64,000 nt of DNA from the NCBI GenBank assembly GCA_028752905.1, contig JAQNBH010000011.1, positions 682,001 through 746,000 of the forward strand. The letters run 5' to 3'. Position numbers and translations under genes: made by a program. Origin of the DNA: Cladorhizidae sp. MBARI D1340-BT2 (lineage: Eukaryota > Porifera > Demospongiae > Poecilosclerida > Cladorhizidae). Below, piece by piece: positions 15,901 through 26,300 of this stretch. Every line of letters starts with the position of its first letter. Positions within the stretch are counted from its first letter, which is position 1. The notes below the pieces were generated by a model. That model was given only the letters and a program-made list of their open reading frames with translations. It made no database searches and was not told where the DNA came from.

Positions 15901-18900
15901 GTATGTGCTGATTTTAGGACATGTGTGTCAAGATGCTGGAGAAGCTCAGAGTTGGACTACGCAAAACTTATGACCGACCAATTGACGATCACATAACACA
16001 TCAGTAATAAATAATAAGGCAAGTATATATATATGAATAATAATTTTTAAAAACCCAGGGAAATAAGGCAAGTATATATGAATAATAATTTTTTAAACCC
16101 AGTAAGAAAAATAATAAGTATATGAATAATAATTTTAAAAACCCAATGAGATAATAATAAATAATAAGGCAAGTGTATTATGAATAATAAAAAACCCAGT
16201 GAGATAATAATAAATAAGGCAAGTATATATGAATAATAATTTTTTAAACCCAGTGGGATAATAATAAATAATAAGGCAAGTATATATGAATAATAATTTT
16301 AAAAACCCAATGAGATAATAATAAATAATAAGGCAAGTATATATGAATAATAATTTTTTAAACCCAGTGGGATAATAAGGCAAGTATATATGAATAAAAC
16401 CCAGTGGGATAATGTGCTCAACAACTATACCAGATTGACATTTCAAGGAAGGAAAGGAAACAAGAGTGTGCCCATGTGGACCACAACCAGCTAGATGACC
16501 CTTTACCATTTAAAATTATATAATACAGCTTTTTAATCAATGTAATGATTGGTTCACCGCAAACACCAGTCAGTTGTTTAGTGTCCTGCTCGTAACCCAC
16601 ACATGCAGGGAAATGGGCGCTGTAAATAGGCACTTACTAGACACTATTGCACACTCATAGAAAATTAAACGAATACTTCATACTTTTTTAACTGAGGAAC
16701 TAATCTCGTGAGCTTGTCAAAAGAGCTGATTTCTCAAACCAGACAAAGAAAGACCAATCTCTCAAGGCAGGTTTCAAAGTAGAAAATGTCTTGAGTCGAA
16801 CTAAGGAGCTAGTAATGACTTCTCAAATGTAACTAAGGAGCTAGTAATGACTTCTTAAACTTGACTTCTTAAACTTAACTAAGGAGCTAGTAAAGACTTC
16901 TCAAACATAACTAAGGAGCTAGTAATGACCTCTCAAACATAACTAAGGAGCTAGTAATGACCTCTCAAACATAACTAAGGAGCTAGTAATGACTTCTTAA
17001 ACTTAACTAAGGAGCTAGTAATCCTTCTCAAACATAACTAAGGAGCTAGTAATGACCTCTCAAGCATAACTAAGGAGCTAGTAATGACTTCTCAAACATA
17101 ACTAAGGAGCTAGTAATGACCTCAAACATAACTAAGGAGCTAGTAATGACCTCTCAAACATAACTAAGGAGCTAGTAATGACTTCTCAAACATAACTAAG
17201 GAGCTAGTAATGACCTCTCAAACATAACTAAGGAGCTAGTAATCCTTCTCAAACATAACTAAGGAGCTAGTAATGACTTCTCAAACATAACTAAGGAGCT
17301 AGTAATGACCTCTCAAACATAACTAAGGAGCTAGTAATGACCTCAAACATAATAAGGAGCTAGTAATGACCTCTCAAACATAACTAAGGAGCTAGTAATG
17401 ACTTCTCAAACATAACTAAGGAGCTAGTAATGACCTCTCAAACATAACTAAGGAGCTAGTAATGACTTCTCAAACATAACTAAGGAGCTAGTAATGACCT
17501 CTCAAACATAACTAAGGAGCTAGTAATGACTTCTCAAACATAACTAAGGAGCTAGTAATGACTTCTCAAACATAACTAAGGAGCTAGTAATGACTTCTCA
17601 AACATAACTAAGGAGCTAGTAATGACCTCTCAAACATAACTAAGGAGCTAGTAATGACTTCTCAAACATAACTAAGGAGCTAGTAATGACCTCTCAAACA
17701 TAACTAAGGAGCTAGTAATGACCTCTCAAACATAACTAAGGAGCTAGTAATGACTTCTCAAATTTAACAAAGGAGCTAGTAATGACTTCTCAAACATAAC
17801 TAAGGAGCTAGTAATGACTTCTCAAACATAACTAAGGAGCTAGTAATGACCTCTCAAACATAACTAAGGAGCTAGTAATGACCTCTCATAATGACTTCTC
17901 AAACATAACTAAGGAGCTAGTAATGACCTCTCAAACATAACTAAGGAGCTAGTAATGACCTCTCAAACATAACTAAGGAGCTAGTAATGACCTCTCAAAC
18001 ATAACTAAGGAGCTAGTAATGACTTCTCAAACATAACTAAGGAGCTAGTAATGACCTCTCAAACATAACTAAGGAGTTAGTAATGACCTCTCAAACATAA
18101 CTAAGGAGCTAGTAATGACCTCTCAAACATAACTAAGGAGCTAGTAATGACCTCTCAAACATAACTAAGGAGCTAGTAATGACCTCTCAAACATAACTAA
18201 GGAGCTAGTAATGACCTCTCAAACATAACTAAGGAGCTAGTAATGACCTCTCAAGCATAACTAAGGAGCTAGTATAATGACTTCTCAAACATAACTAAGG
18301 AGCTAGTAATGACTTCTCAAACATAACTAAGGAGCTAGTAATGACCTCTAAAACATAACTAAGGAGCTAGTAATGACCTCTCAAACATAACTAAGGAGCT
18401 AGTAATGACCTCTCAAACATAACTAAGGAGCTAGTAATGACCTCTCAAGCATAACTAAGGAGCTAGTAATGACTTCTCAAACATAACTAAGGAGCTAGTA
18501 ATGACCTCTCAAGCATAACTAAGGAGCTAGTAATGACTTCTCAAACATAACTAAGGAGCTAGTAATGACTTCTCAAACATAACTAAGGAGCTAGTAATGA
18601 CCTCTCAAGCATAACTAAGGAGCTAGTAATGACCTCTCAAACATAACTAAGGAGCTAGTAATGACCTCTCAAGCATAACTAAGGAGCTAGTAATGACTTT
18701 TCAAAACATAACTAAGGAGCTAGTTAATGACTTCTCAAACATAACTAAGGAGCTAGTAATGACCTCTCAAGCATAACTAAGGAGCTAGTAATGACCTCTC
18801 AAACATAACTAAGGAGCTAGTAATGACTTCTCAAACATAACTAAGGAGCTAGTAATGACCTCTCAAACATAACTAAGGAGCTAGTAATGACCTCTCAAAC

Positions 18901-20201
18901 ATAACTAAGGAGCTAGTAATGACCTCTCAAGCATAACTAAGGAGCTAGTAATGACTTCTCAAACATAACTAGTAATGACCTCTCAGACATACTTTGCGCT
19001 TGACTTTATATTTGTCTACAGAACAAATTTGACGAAAAGCTCCTTTTAGCCAATGATAGGAACAATTCTTGCGACAGGCTCGCTATTGGCATCCTTAACA
19101 GGCCAGAAGTACAATTGCTGAAACGTCAGCTAGTGTTTTGGAACTTCATATGCCTTGGAGGAGTTACCTACAGGTGCTACTTGAAGACTGGGAGAAGTCC
19201 CCAGCAAATAAGCAGCAGGAAGCTCATCCGGAAATTACGGACAACTATAGACAATTGTAGATAACAATAGATGTGCTCACACTGGTAAAATTCTTGCCAA
19301 TGTTCGTTGCCTAGGCAGCAAGGCTAATACGTATGCGCATAACTGGTACCTTTTTCAACAGCATCCAGCACTACACACAGGAATACCATATGGATGCCTA
19401 ACAAAGGTTTTGGGACTTTTTTTAAGCGCTAAGCATCAAAACACTTAACAACCAGAGTTTACGTATGTAATTTTAAATGGTAAGGATCATCCCAACTCTT
19501 GGTCATATTACATTAGTGGCTTGTTTGTCTGATGTCCAATCTGTAGGGGGGATACCCCCTAGCATGCCACACTGCATTCCTTCCAGCAAAATCTAGTCCA
19601 GTCAACTAGAGCTGCTAACTGTTGTGATTGGCAAAGGGTCTATACACTGAAATGTCTCCAGAACTGTGTGTTCTGTGCCTGGTCCAAGTGTCATATATAT
19701 GGGCCTGCCTCCATTGGCACACAGTCATCTGCTCAAAACCAGCCCACAACTCAATATTGCCTTCTCCGGATACTTGACACTCCAGAAAAGCTAGTGCTGA
19801 GGCATGCCAGTGGAGAGGCCTTTAGATTGAGAGAATCTAATGCCAACCAGCTCATTAAGTAACCATGGTAACAATAAGCATATAGTAAGAGATGCACAAC
19901 TCAAATAGTTCCATATGAACAGTCCAATAGCTGCACACCAAGAATACTAACAAAGCTACCTGTAGTGTGGAAGGACTGATGATGGGTTGGTTGAGGTGTG
20001 CAAGATACCATGCTGCTCTGAGGGTTCGAGACACTCTGTGCTCCTTGCTGAGAGCAACATACAGACAGCCATTACTGCCAGCAGCTGGCACTGATAGAGT
20101 CTACACGTACGTAACAGTAAAGAGAAGAGGGCAAGAATAAAGTAGGACATGATTAACGTTTCTTCTGCATTATTACAAACCTCTACTCCTGCTACAGTCA
20201 T
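906..20201 (-). CDS. SZT2: SZT2-like KICSTOR complex subunit, N-terminal part, runs off the left edge
   Basis: SZT2 is the large KICSTOR subunit that recruits GATOR1 to lysosomes for amino-acid control of mTORC1. Exons were read on the minus strand and joined by matching phases: 20201-20181 (tentative start, MTVAGVE), 20100-19960, 7551-7384, 6548-6471, 5932-5849, 5549-5441, 3422-3298, 2049-1744, 1289-1048 (or from 1199) and 961-906. Landmarks known from the family: EHRVSRTLRAAWYLAHL in exon 2, SWQYSLVFVLDLSP in exon 3, PVHVLVQG in exon 6, MLRVGTLALQLLP and IILLTDGL in exon 8, and KIREGFFMKEVQIR in exon 10. The family is about 3400 residues, so most of it lies outside. Exon 7 is Met/Cys rich and weakly conserved but fits both phases. 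A further exon near 735-645 is possible. Introns are filled with repeats. It shares a 140-bp divergent promoter with DMAP1. Identity is confident; exons 1, 7 and 9 are less so. Confidence 0.82.
1325..1743. repeat. 20-bp minisatellite beginning at the SZT2 exon 8 donor
   Basis: About 20 units, read on the minus strand as AGGTGTGCCATGTGGGTGTC with variants. The array starts within six bases of the exon 8 donor (1743-1742), and each unit carries an AGGTGNG word like the start of that intron. Anchoring is weaker here than at other junctions. Confidence 0.8.
2115..2460. repeat. About 53-bp minisatellite in SZT2 intron 7
   Basis: Six to seven units containing CACGTGCATACAAGCACATG and CAGGGTGTC. 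They lie 65 bp beyond the exon 8 acceptor and carry no exon sequence that I can see. Confidence 0.85.
2620..3215. repeat. Degenerate CTACATGTACATG repeat in SZT2 intron 7
   Basis: Irregular units of about 18-21 bp built on CTACATGTACATGCACA. Units differ in length and sequence, suggesting an old array. Confidence 0.85.
3428..3600. repeat. About 70-bp repeat next to the SZT2 exon 7 acceptor
   Basis: About 2.5 units containing GGACCCGGGCCCACAACTC and GAAAGGAAGAACCCAG. The array abuts the acceptor at 3423 on the intron side. Confidence 0.75.
3786..5460. repeat. 47-bp minisatellite iterating the SZT2 exon 6 donor
   Basis: About 35 units. Read on the minus strand, each unit has GTGTGTACAG, then about 20 bases identical to the end of exon 6 (AATATCCTGGCTAATG), then the donor GTAATA. 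The genuine exon end is the right-most copy, at 5441. Confidence 0.95.
5585..5745. repeat. CA/TG microsatellites in SZT2 intron 5
   Basis: Two CA-rich runs, about 5585-5655 and 5710-5745, between exons 6 and 5. Another CA run lies at 5945-5970. Confidence 0.85.
6067..6412. repeat. 51-bp minisatellite in SZT2 intron 4
   Basis: About seven units containing GAGGAGCTAGCTGGCAGTGT and AAGGCTGTAGGCAGCCATGA. No exon sequence was recognised in the unit. Confidence 0.9.
6497..7275. repeat. 44-47-bp minisatellite iterating the SZT2 exon 4 acceptor
   Basis: About 17 units. On the minus strand each holds GTGTTATGCAG (acceptor) followed by about 33 bases of exon 4 (start AGTAACTATAACTATGCTGT). The genuine exon starts at 6548, at the array's left edge. 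Confidence 0.95.
7552..8019. other. Largely unique stretch of SZT2 intron 2
   Basis: It contains a CA microsatellite (7558-7582), a short GTT run (7801-7818) and otherwise unique DNA. No exon was recognised on either strand. Confidence 0.4.
8020..12535. repeat. 43-bp minisatellite, about 105 copies, in SZT2 intron 2
   Basis: Units contain CATCAAGAGAGATCTATGCT and CATTCACACACAG, with T/C and CC/TG variants and some units 4 bp shorter. The unit has no stop in any plus frame. Because 43 is not a multiple of three, the three frames cycle and give open frames of up to 1148 codons. No splice-site anchoring was seen. Confidence 0.97.
12536..12985. other. Unique stretch between two arrays in SZT2 intron 2
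   Basis: Overlapping short open frames on both strands (plus 12569-12841; minus from about 12833, MAAFFTMDLLATLAKDC) match nothing I know and have no matching splice context. Confidence 0.3.
12985..14280. repeat. 38-bp minisatellite, about 34 copies
   Basis: Units contain GAGTTACTAGGGTCATTCAG and GGTCATCCACGGATGACA, with mostly A/G changes. A single matching unit piece lies at about 21838-21865, within the neighbouring gene's intron. Confidence 0.95.
14340..14515. repeat. 48-bp repeat, 3.5 copies
   Basis: Units contain GGACCACCCGTTCATGGATG and ACATGGGGTTGAGGG. The length is a multiple of three, so both strands are open over it. Confidence 0.85.
14540..14602 (-). CDS. Candidate extra SZT2 exon (uncertain)
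   Basis: The minus strand shows ATATATGCAG, then 63 open bases (PRNKSVLQGGGHFESSPTKI), then a GTGAGT donor, phase 0 at both ends. That fits between SZT2 exons 2 and 3. However, the gene's length already matches the family without it, and I cannot align it. It may be chance or an alternative exon. Confidence 0.25.
14715..15890. repeat. 44-bp minisatellite, about 26 copies, with TATATAAGG in each unit
   Basis: Units contain GACTCCAACAACACGTATGT and GCTGGTATATAAGGAGG. One irregular spot near 15738-15785 has a duplicated TATATAAGG. No exon sequence was recognised. Confidence 0.95.
16000..16410. repeat. AT-rich repeat of about 55 bp
   Basis: About seven irregular units with AAGGCAAGTATATATGAATA and AAACCCAGTGGGATAATAA. 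Lengths vary. Confidence 0.85.
16790..18990. repeat. 32-bp minisatellite, about 68 copies
   Basis: Units contain AACTAAGGAGCTAGTAATGA followed by CCTCTCAAACAT. They are very uniform apart from a CC/CT change. Every frame has a stop, so no long ORF arises. Confidence 0.96.
18991..19959. other. Unique stretch of SZT2 intron 2
   Basis: No array and no recognised exon on either strand. One plus open frame (19668-19862) has no similarity I know. Confidence 0.4.
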
Positions 20202-20341
20202 CACCACTTTTTGTGCAGGTCTAATTCCTCTGCATTCCGTGCATTCTACTTCAGAAACGCTTACTAGAAACTAGCTCTTGGTGCGCTAAAATTAGAATCA
20301 AAACTAAACCTAATTAAAGACTACTACCATCAAGCAGGACA
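20202..20341. promoter_or_regulatory. Divergent SZT2/DMAP1 intergenic promoter
   Basis: Only 140 bp separate the proposed SZT2 start (20201, minus) from the DMAP1 start (20342, plus). No array lies inside. No clear TATA box or motif was recognised. That it is a shared bidirectional promoter is an inference from gene orientation and spacing. Confidence 0.6.
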
Positions 20342-23300
20342 ATGAGTGCAGACGCCAAAGATATTTTATTTGGGGCTCAAGAGAGTAACCCAGCCCAGTA
20401 TGAGCAACCTGGACAGCAAGGAACGTCTATTACTAATTCAATCAAGGTACAAGCAAGTTAGAACTGACCTGTAGCTATGTAATGACGATAATTTTCTATG
20501 TAAATAGCTGGAACCCAAGAAGTTGAGAAAAAATGACACCAGCAGAAAGCCTTTAATGAGCAGAGAAATATATTCACTTCTGTACTCTGATAAGAAGAAC
20601 AAGTATGTACCATTATAGGAGATATTAAGCTGAAAGTGTGTGTGAATTATATTTTGGCAGATAGTGTTTGTTCAGGGTTCCAAATATATGTGTAGGGTTC
20701 CAAGGTTCCAAATATATGTGTGGGGAATATGTGTGGGGTCGTAAAATTCAGCAAGAATATCCTCTGCTGAAGAAACAATATTGGGATGTGTGTAGAGTTC
20801 CAAATATATGTGAGGGTTCCAAGGTTCCAAATATATGTGTAGGGTTCCAAGTTATTTCAGGGTTCAAAATACATGTATAGTGTAGGGTTCCAAGTTATTT
20901 CAGGGTTCAAAATACATGTATATATAGTGTAGGGTTCCAAGTTATTTCAGGGTTGTATAGTGTAGGGTTCCAAGTTATTTCAGAGTTCAAAATAGATGTG
21001 AGTTATTTCAGGATTCCAAGTTTCCAAAGGGCTCCGTGAAGGGCTCCGTGTATGTGCATGATTCCGAATTTGTGCATGTGCAGGGTTCCAGATGTGTAGG
21101 GTTCCAAGTTGATGAAAAGTTTCAGGTGTGTGCAGCAAAGGCGTTGATTTGGGGGGGGGGGGGGGGACATGTTCTTCCCCCTTTCTTAAAGGGATGTGAA
21201 TTTCCCCCCCTCCCCCAATTTTCAACCCTCCGAAGTCTAATTAATTGATCTCCCATGTGGAACGACTTCCTATGTTTTCTCTAACCTCAGTGTAGGTTGC
21301 TGATGGAAAGAGCTGGTCATCATGATGAGGCTGCAAATCTATAGTATCTACATGTGTACGATTACTTTCAGCTGGCATCAAAGGCTTTTAGGGATTCTCT
21401 TTCTAAGGCTAGAGCTAGGGCTAGCTGGTGTCAAAGGCTGTAGGGATTCTCTTATTGTTTGTAGTGCCAAATGTTTCAGCCGAAATACTTTGGTCTTCAT
21501 CAGGACAAATTTAAAAACGAAGACAACGCAACACATCCACACTCGACATGCTTCACACAGCAAGTGACCGTGATCCATGATCTGTCTGAATAACAGTGCA
21601 TAGCAATACATCGGTCTTGAGAGTTGAGGCCCAGCAAACTGGTAGCTCCAGCCCCACATCTTGATTGAAGCGCTGATCCCTTCGTGTAACATAGACGTGC
21701 AGCGCCTCCTTCACGAGGAACTCCATTTGCTGGCTCTATCAATCACGGAGGTCTTTTCCTGTGAGCTTGAGTGGTGTTGGTTCCACGCATGCTCTGTACC
21801 AAGTTCTTCCTTGCTGCAAGCATCTTTATGCTCCTGGATTCAGGGTCATCCACGGATGACAGACTCACCCACAGCTGCAGGGTACCCTATACACAACTGA
21901 TGACATCATGGTACCTGACCCTGGTAAGCTGAGATCTAATGTCAGCCAGAAATAATCCTGACATCAAGTTTCCCTTCCACATACACATCTCCACACTAAG
22001 GCAATCCACATTGGGGGTGATGATTAGGGGTGTTCCTCACTGTAGAGAGTGTTTCCCACCCCTTAATTATCATCCCCTATGTGGCTGGCTAAGTTACCCA
22101 ATAAGTTTAGTTTTCATCTCTGGTCTCGCTCAGTGGGCGTAAGACAAGACTAATAGGACCATAGCTACTCACCATAGCTACATCCACCTTGTAAGTGGTG
22201 TGGCTACCTTAAGTTTAGTGCTTGCATAAGCTTTGCTTGTTCTAGTTCTAGTGCTTGCAAGGTGGTAAGCGGTGTGGCTACCTAAGTTCTAGTGCTGTAT
22301 AAGCTTTGCTTGTTCTAGTCCTAGCGGTGCAAGGTGGTAAGTGGTGTGGCTACCCTAAGTTCTAGTGCTGTATAAGCTTTGCTTGTTCTAGTCCTAGTGG
22401 TTGCAAGGTGGTAAGTGGTGTGGCTACCCTAAGTTCTAGTGCTTTGCTTGTTCTAGTTCTAGTGCTTGCAAGGTGGTAAGTGGTGTGGCTACCCTAAGTT
22501 CTAGTGCTGTATAAGCTTTACTTGTTCTAGTCCTAGGTGGTAAGTGGTGTGGCTACCCTAAGTTCTAGTGCTGTATAAGCTTTGCTTGTTCTAGTTCTAG
22601 TGGTTGCAAGGTGGTAAGTGGTGTGGCTACTCTAAGTTCTAGTGCTTTGCTTGTTCTAGTTCTAGTGGTTGCAAGGTGGTAAGTGGTGTGGCTACCCTAA
22701 GTTCTAGTGCTTGTATAAGCTTTGCTTGTTCTAGTTCTAGTGGTTGCAAGGTGGTGGTAAGTGGTGTGGCTACCCTGAGTTCTAGTGTAGCTTTGCTAGT
22801 TCAGGCCTCCAGCAAGAGCTAATATAGAACAAGAATAAAGAACTAGCTTTCGTTTTACTCAAGCGATGGGGACTGCTAGTTCAAAAAGGCTTTAGGCATA
22901 GTAGCTAGCTTGCATAAGCTTGCTAGCTTGCATAAGCTTGCTATACCAACTGTAGCTAACCTACTTTCTGAGACAGCTTCTCAGAAATTCCTCTTAGGCT
23001 CACTTGTAGATCTTGGATCGAGAACTAATACATATCAACAAAAATTTGATGTCATAATTGTTTTTAAAGGGGGGGTGGAAGGGTGGAAGGGGGGGGTGGG
23101 GGGGGGGGGGGTGTGTGGGCTTGAAATAAAGATCTCAGCTCACCAGATGAAGAGTAAGTTTAACACTGTGCCATGTGGGAAGGTGGACTCTGTGATTGAT
23201 CAAGCCAGAATATAGAGAGAGTTGCTCGTGAAGGAGGCGCTGCACGTCATGTCACACCTAAGGATCAGCGCAAGATGTGGGGCTGGAGCTACCTGATTGC

Positions 23301-26300
23301 TGTTGGGTCTCAACTATCAAGACTATGCATGTGAAACCACGCCCATCTTCGTCTGTCTGATGTATTGCTGTGCATATACAGTTATTCAGATGTATTCAGT
23401 ATATTCAGATGGTTTATGAATCACATGCATTTGCTGTGTGGAGCACATTGCCAGTAAGTTTGGATGCGTCACCAGCGAGTGTGGATGCATCGCCAGCGAA
23501 ATGTGGATGTGTAGCCAGCAAGTGTGGATGTGTAGCCAGCAAGTGTAGATGTGTAGCCAGCAAGTGTGGATGTGTTGCCAGTGAGTGTGGATGTGTAGCC
23601 AGCAAGTGTGGATGTGTAGCCAGCAAGTGTGGATGTGTAGCCAGCAAGTGTGGATGTGTTGCCAGTGAGTGTGGATGTGTAGCCAGCAAGTGTAGATGTG
23701 TAGCCAGCAAGTGTGGATGTGTAGCCAGCAAGTGTGGATGTGTTGCCAGTGAGTGTGGATGTGTAGCCAGCAAGTGTGGATGTGTTGCCAGTGAGTGTGG
23801 ATGTGTTGCCTCATCTGCCATGATGAATTTCGGTTGAAGCATTTGAGATTAATTAAAAGCAAAAGGAGCTTCAAGTATCAGAAGGCACTCAACTGACCCA
23901 CAGTTTCCCTCTGCCCACACCTTACTAAGGTATCGTACATAGCTATGTAGTTTCTATAACATCAAACTATCGTGCATGCAAAACATTAGGGGCGAGCAAA
24001 GGGGTGTGGCATGATGGGCATTTTCATTGACCCATTACTCAAAGGTTGGCCCCTACCAGCATTGAGATCGTGTGACAGTTTCCCCTGGTCATCACGTGTG
24101 CGACGAGGAAGCTATAGGACTAGTAGATGCTTGTAGTGCAGGACTAGTAGATGCTTGTAGTGCAGGACTAGTAGATGCCTGTAGTGCAGGACTAGTAGAT
24201 GCTTGTAGTGCAGGACTAGTAGATGCTTGTAGTGCAGGACTAGTAGATGCTTGTAGTGCAGGACTAGTAGATGCTTGTAGTGCAGGACTAGTAGATGCTT
24301 GTAGTGCAGGACTAGTAGATGCTTGTAGTGCAGGACTAGTAGATGCTTGTAGTGCAGGACTAGTAGATGCTTGTAGTGCAGGACTAGTAGATGCTTGTAG
24401 TGCAGGACTAGTAGATGCTTGTAGTGCAGGACTAGTAGATGCGTGTAGTGCAGGACTAGTAGATGCTTGTAGTGCAGGACTAGTAGATGCTTGTAGTGCA
24501 GGACTAGTAGATGCTTGTAGTGCAGGACTAGTAGATGCTTGTAGTGCAGGACTAGTAGATGCTTGTAGTGCAGGACTAGTAGATGCTTGTAGTGCAGGAC
24601 TAGTAGATGCTTGTAGTGCAGGACTGGTAGATGCTTGTAGTGCAGGACTAGTAGATGCTTGTAGTGCAGGACTTGAGTCAGGACTAGTAGATGCTTGTAG
24701 TGCAGGACTAGTAGATGCTTGTAGTGCAGGACTAGTAGATGCTTGTAGTGCAGGACTAGTAGATGCTTGTAGTGCAGGACTAGTAGATGCAGGACTAGTA
24801 GATGCTTGTACCTCTCCTCCCAGGAGCATGGCTAGCTACCTGCCCTCCCAGGAGCACGGCTAGCTACCTTCCCTCCCAGGAGCACGGCTAGGATACCTCC
24901 CCTCCCAGGAGCATGGCTAGGATACCTCCTCTCCCAGGAGCACGGCTAGGATACCTCCTCTTCCAGGAGCATGGCTAGCTACCTGCCCTCCAGGAAAAGG
25001 TGGCACTGAGTGTTTGTGTGATCTGTATGACCCCCTTAGGAGTGGTCTCTGGTGCCCACCCACTCTATCTGTACCATGACCCCCAGGAGTGGCCTCTGGT
25101 GCCCGCCCACTCTATCTGTACCATGACCCCCATAGGAGTGGCCTCTGATGCCCTCCCACTCTATCTGTACCATAACCCCCATGCTCACTGGGAGCCACCT
25201 GTAGATTGAATAACTTATTTTCCTGAAATTGTTGTTGGGTAGGAGTTATGTATTTCCATTGCAGCAGAGATGGGTGGGTGCCTATGGCCCTCGGGAGGGG
25301 GGGCTGAGAGTACTGATGCTGCCTGTATGTAACCATGTGCTGCTAGCACTGGTACTGATGCTCCTGTATGTAACCATGTGCTGCTAGCACTGGGTACTGA
25401 TGCTCCTGTATGTACCATGTGCTACTAGCACGTGCTCCTGTATGTAACCATGTGCTGCTAGCACTGGGTACTGATGCTCCTGTATGTAACCATGTGCTGC
25501 TAGCACTAGTACTGATGCTCCTGTATGTAACCATGTGCTGCTAGCACTGGTACTGATGCTGCCTGTATGTAACCATGTGCTGCTAGCACAGGGTACTGAT
25601 GCTCCTGTATGTAACCATGTGCTACTAGCACTGGGTACTGATGCTCCTGTATGTAACCATGTGCTGCTAGCACTAGTACTGATGCTCCTGTATGTAACCA
25701 TGTGCTGCTAGCACTGGGTACTGATGCTCCTGTATGTAACCATGTGCTGCTAGCACTGGGTACTGATGCTCCTGTATGTAACCATGTGCTGCTAGCACTG
25801 GGTACTGATGCTCCTGTATGTAACCATGTGCTACTAGCACTGGGTACTGATGCTCCTGTATGTAACCATGTGCTAGCACTGGGTACTGATGCTCCTGTAT
25901 GTAACCATGTGCTGCTAGCACTGGGTATTGATGCTCCTGTATGTACCATGTGCTACTAGCACGTGCTCCTGTATGTAACCATGGGATGCTGTTTCTCTGC
26001 AGTTCAGATTCCCACTCACTCATTCCAACGGATAGTGGGTGTGGCTACAGACAGCCTAAGGCACGTTTGGGACGGAAGCATGTCCACCCATGGCAGTGGA
26101 AACCCTTTACCAACCCAGCCAGAGAGGTATGTCCATGTGGTGTGGACACATGCATATGCATGACCAATATCTCTGTGGGGACACAGACCAATACCATGCT
26201 GGGTTGAAGTAGGTTGACTATAGCTCTATGGTGATGCACACAGGGTTGAAGTAGGCTGACTAGAGCTCTGTGGTGATGCACACAGGGTTGAAGTAGGTTG

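Noticed and set aside
15917..16005. Short plus open stretch (MCVKMLEKLRVGLRKTYDRP) ending in TAA after an ATTTTAG
   Set aside because: Protein-like, but only 29 codons with no partner exon found; could be a retroelement scrap or chance.
16790..18990. 32-bp regular repeat resembling a CRISPR array
   Set aside because: Units are directly adjacent with no spacers, there are no cas genes, and the setting is an animal intron.
19668..19862. 64-codon plus open frame upstream of DMAP1
   Set aside because: No similarity recognised, no splice context, and it lies opposite SZT2 intron 2.
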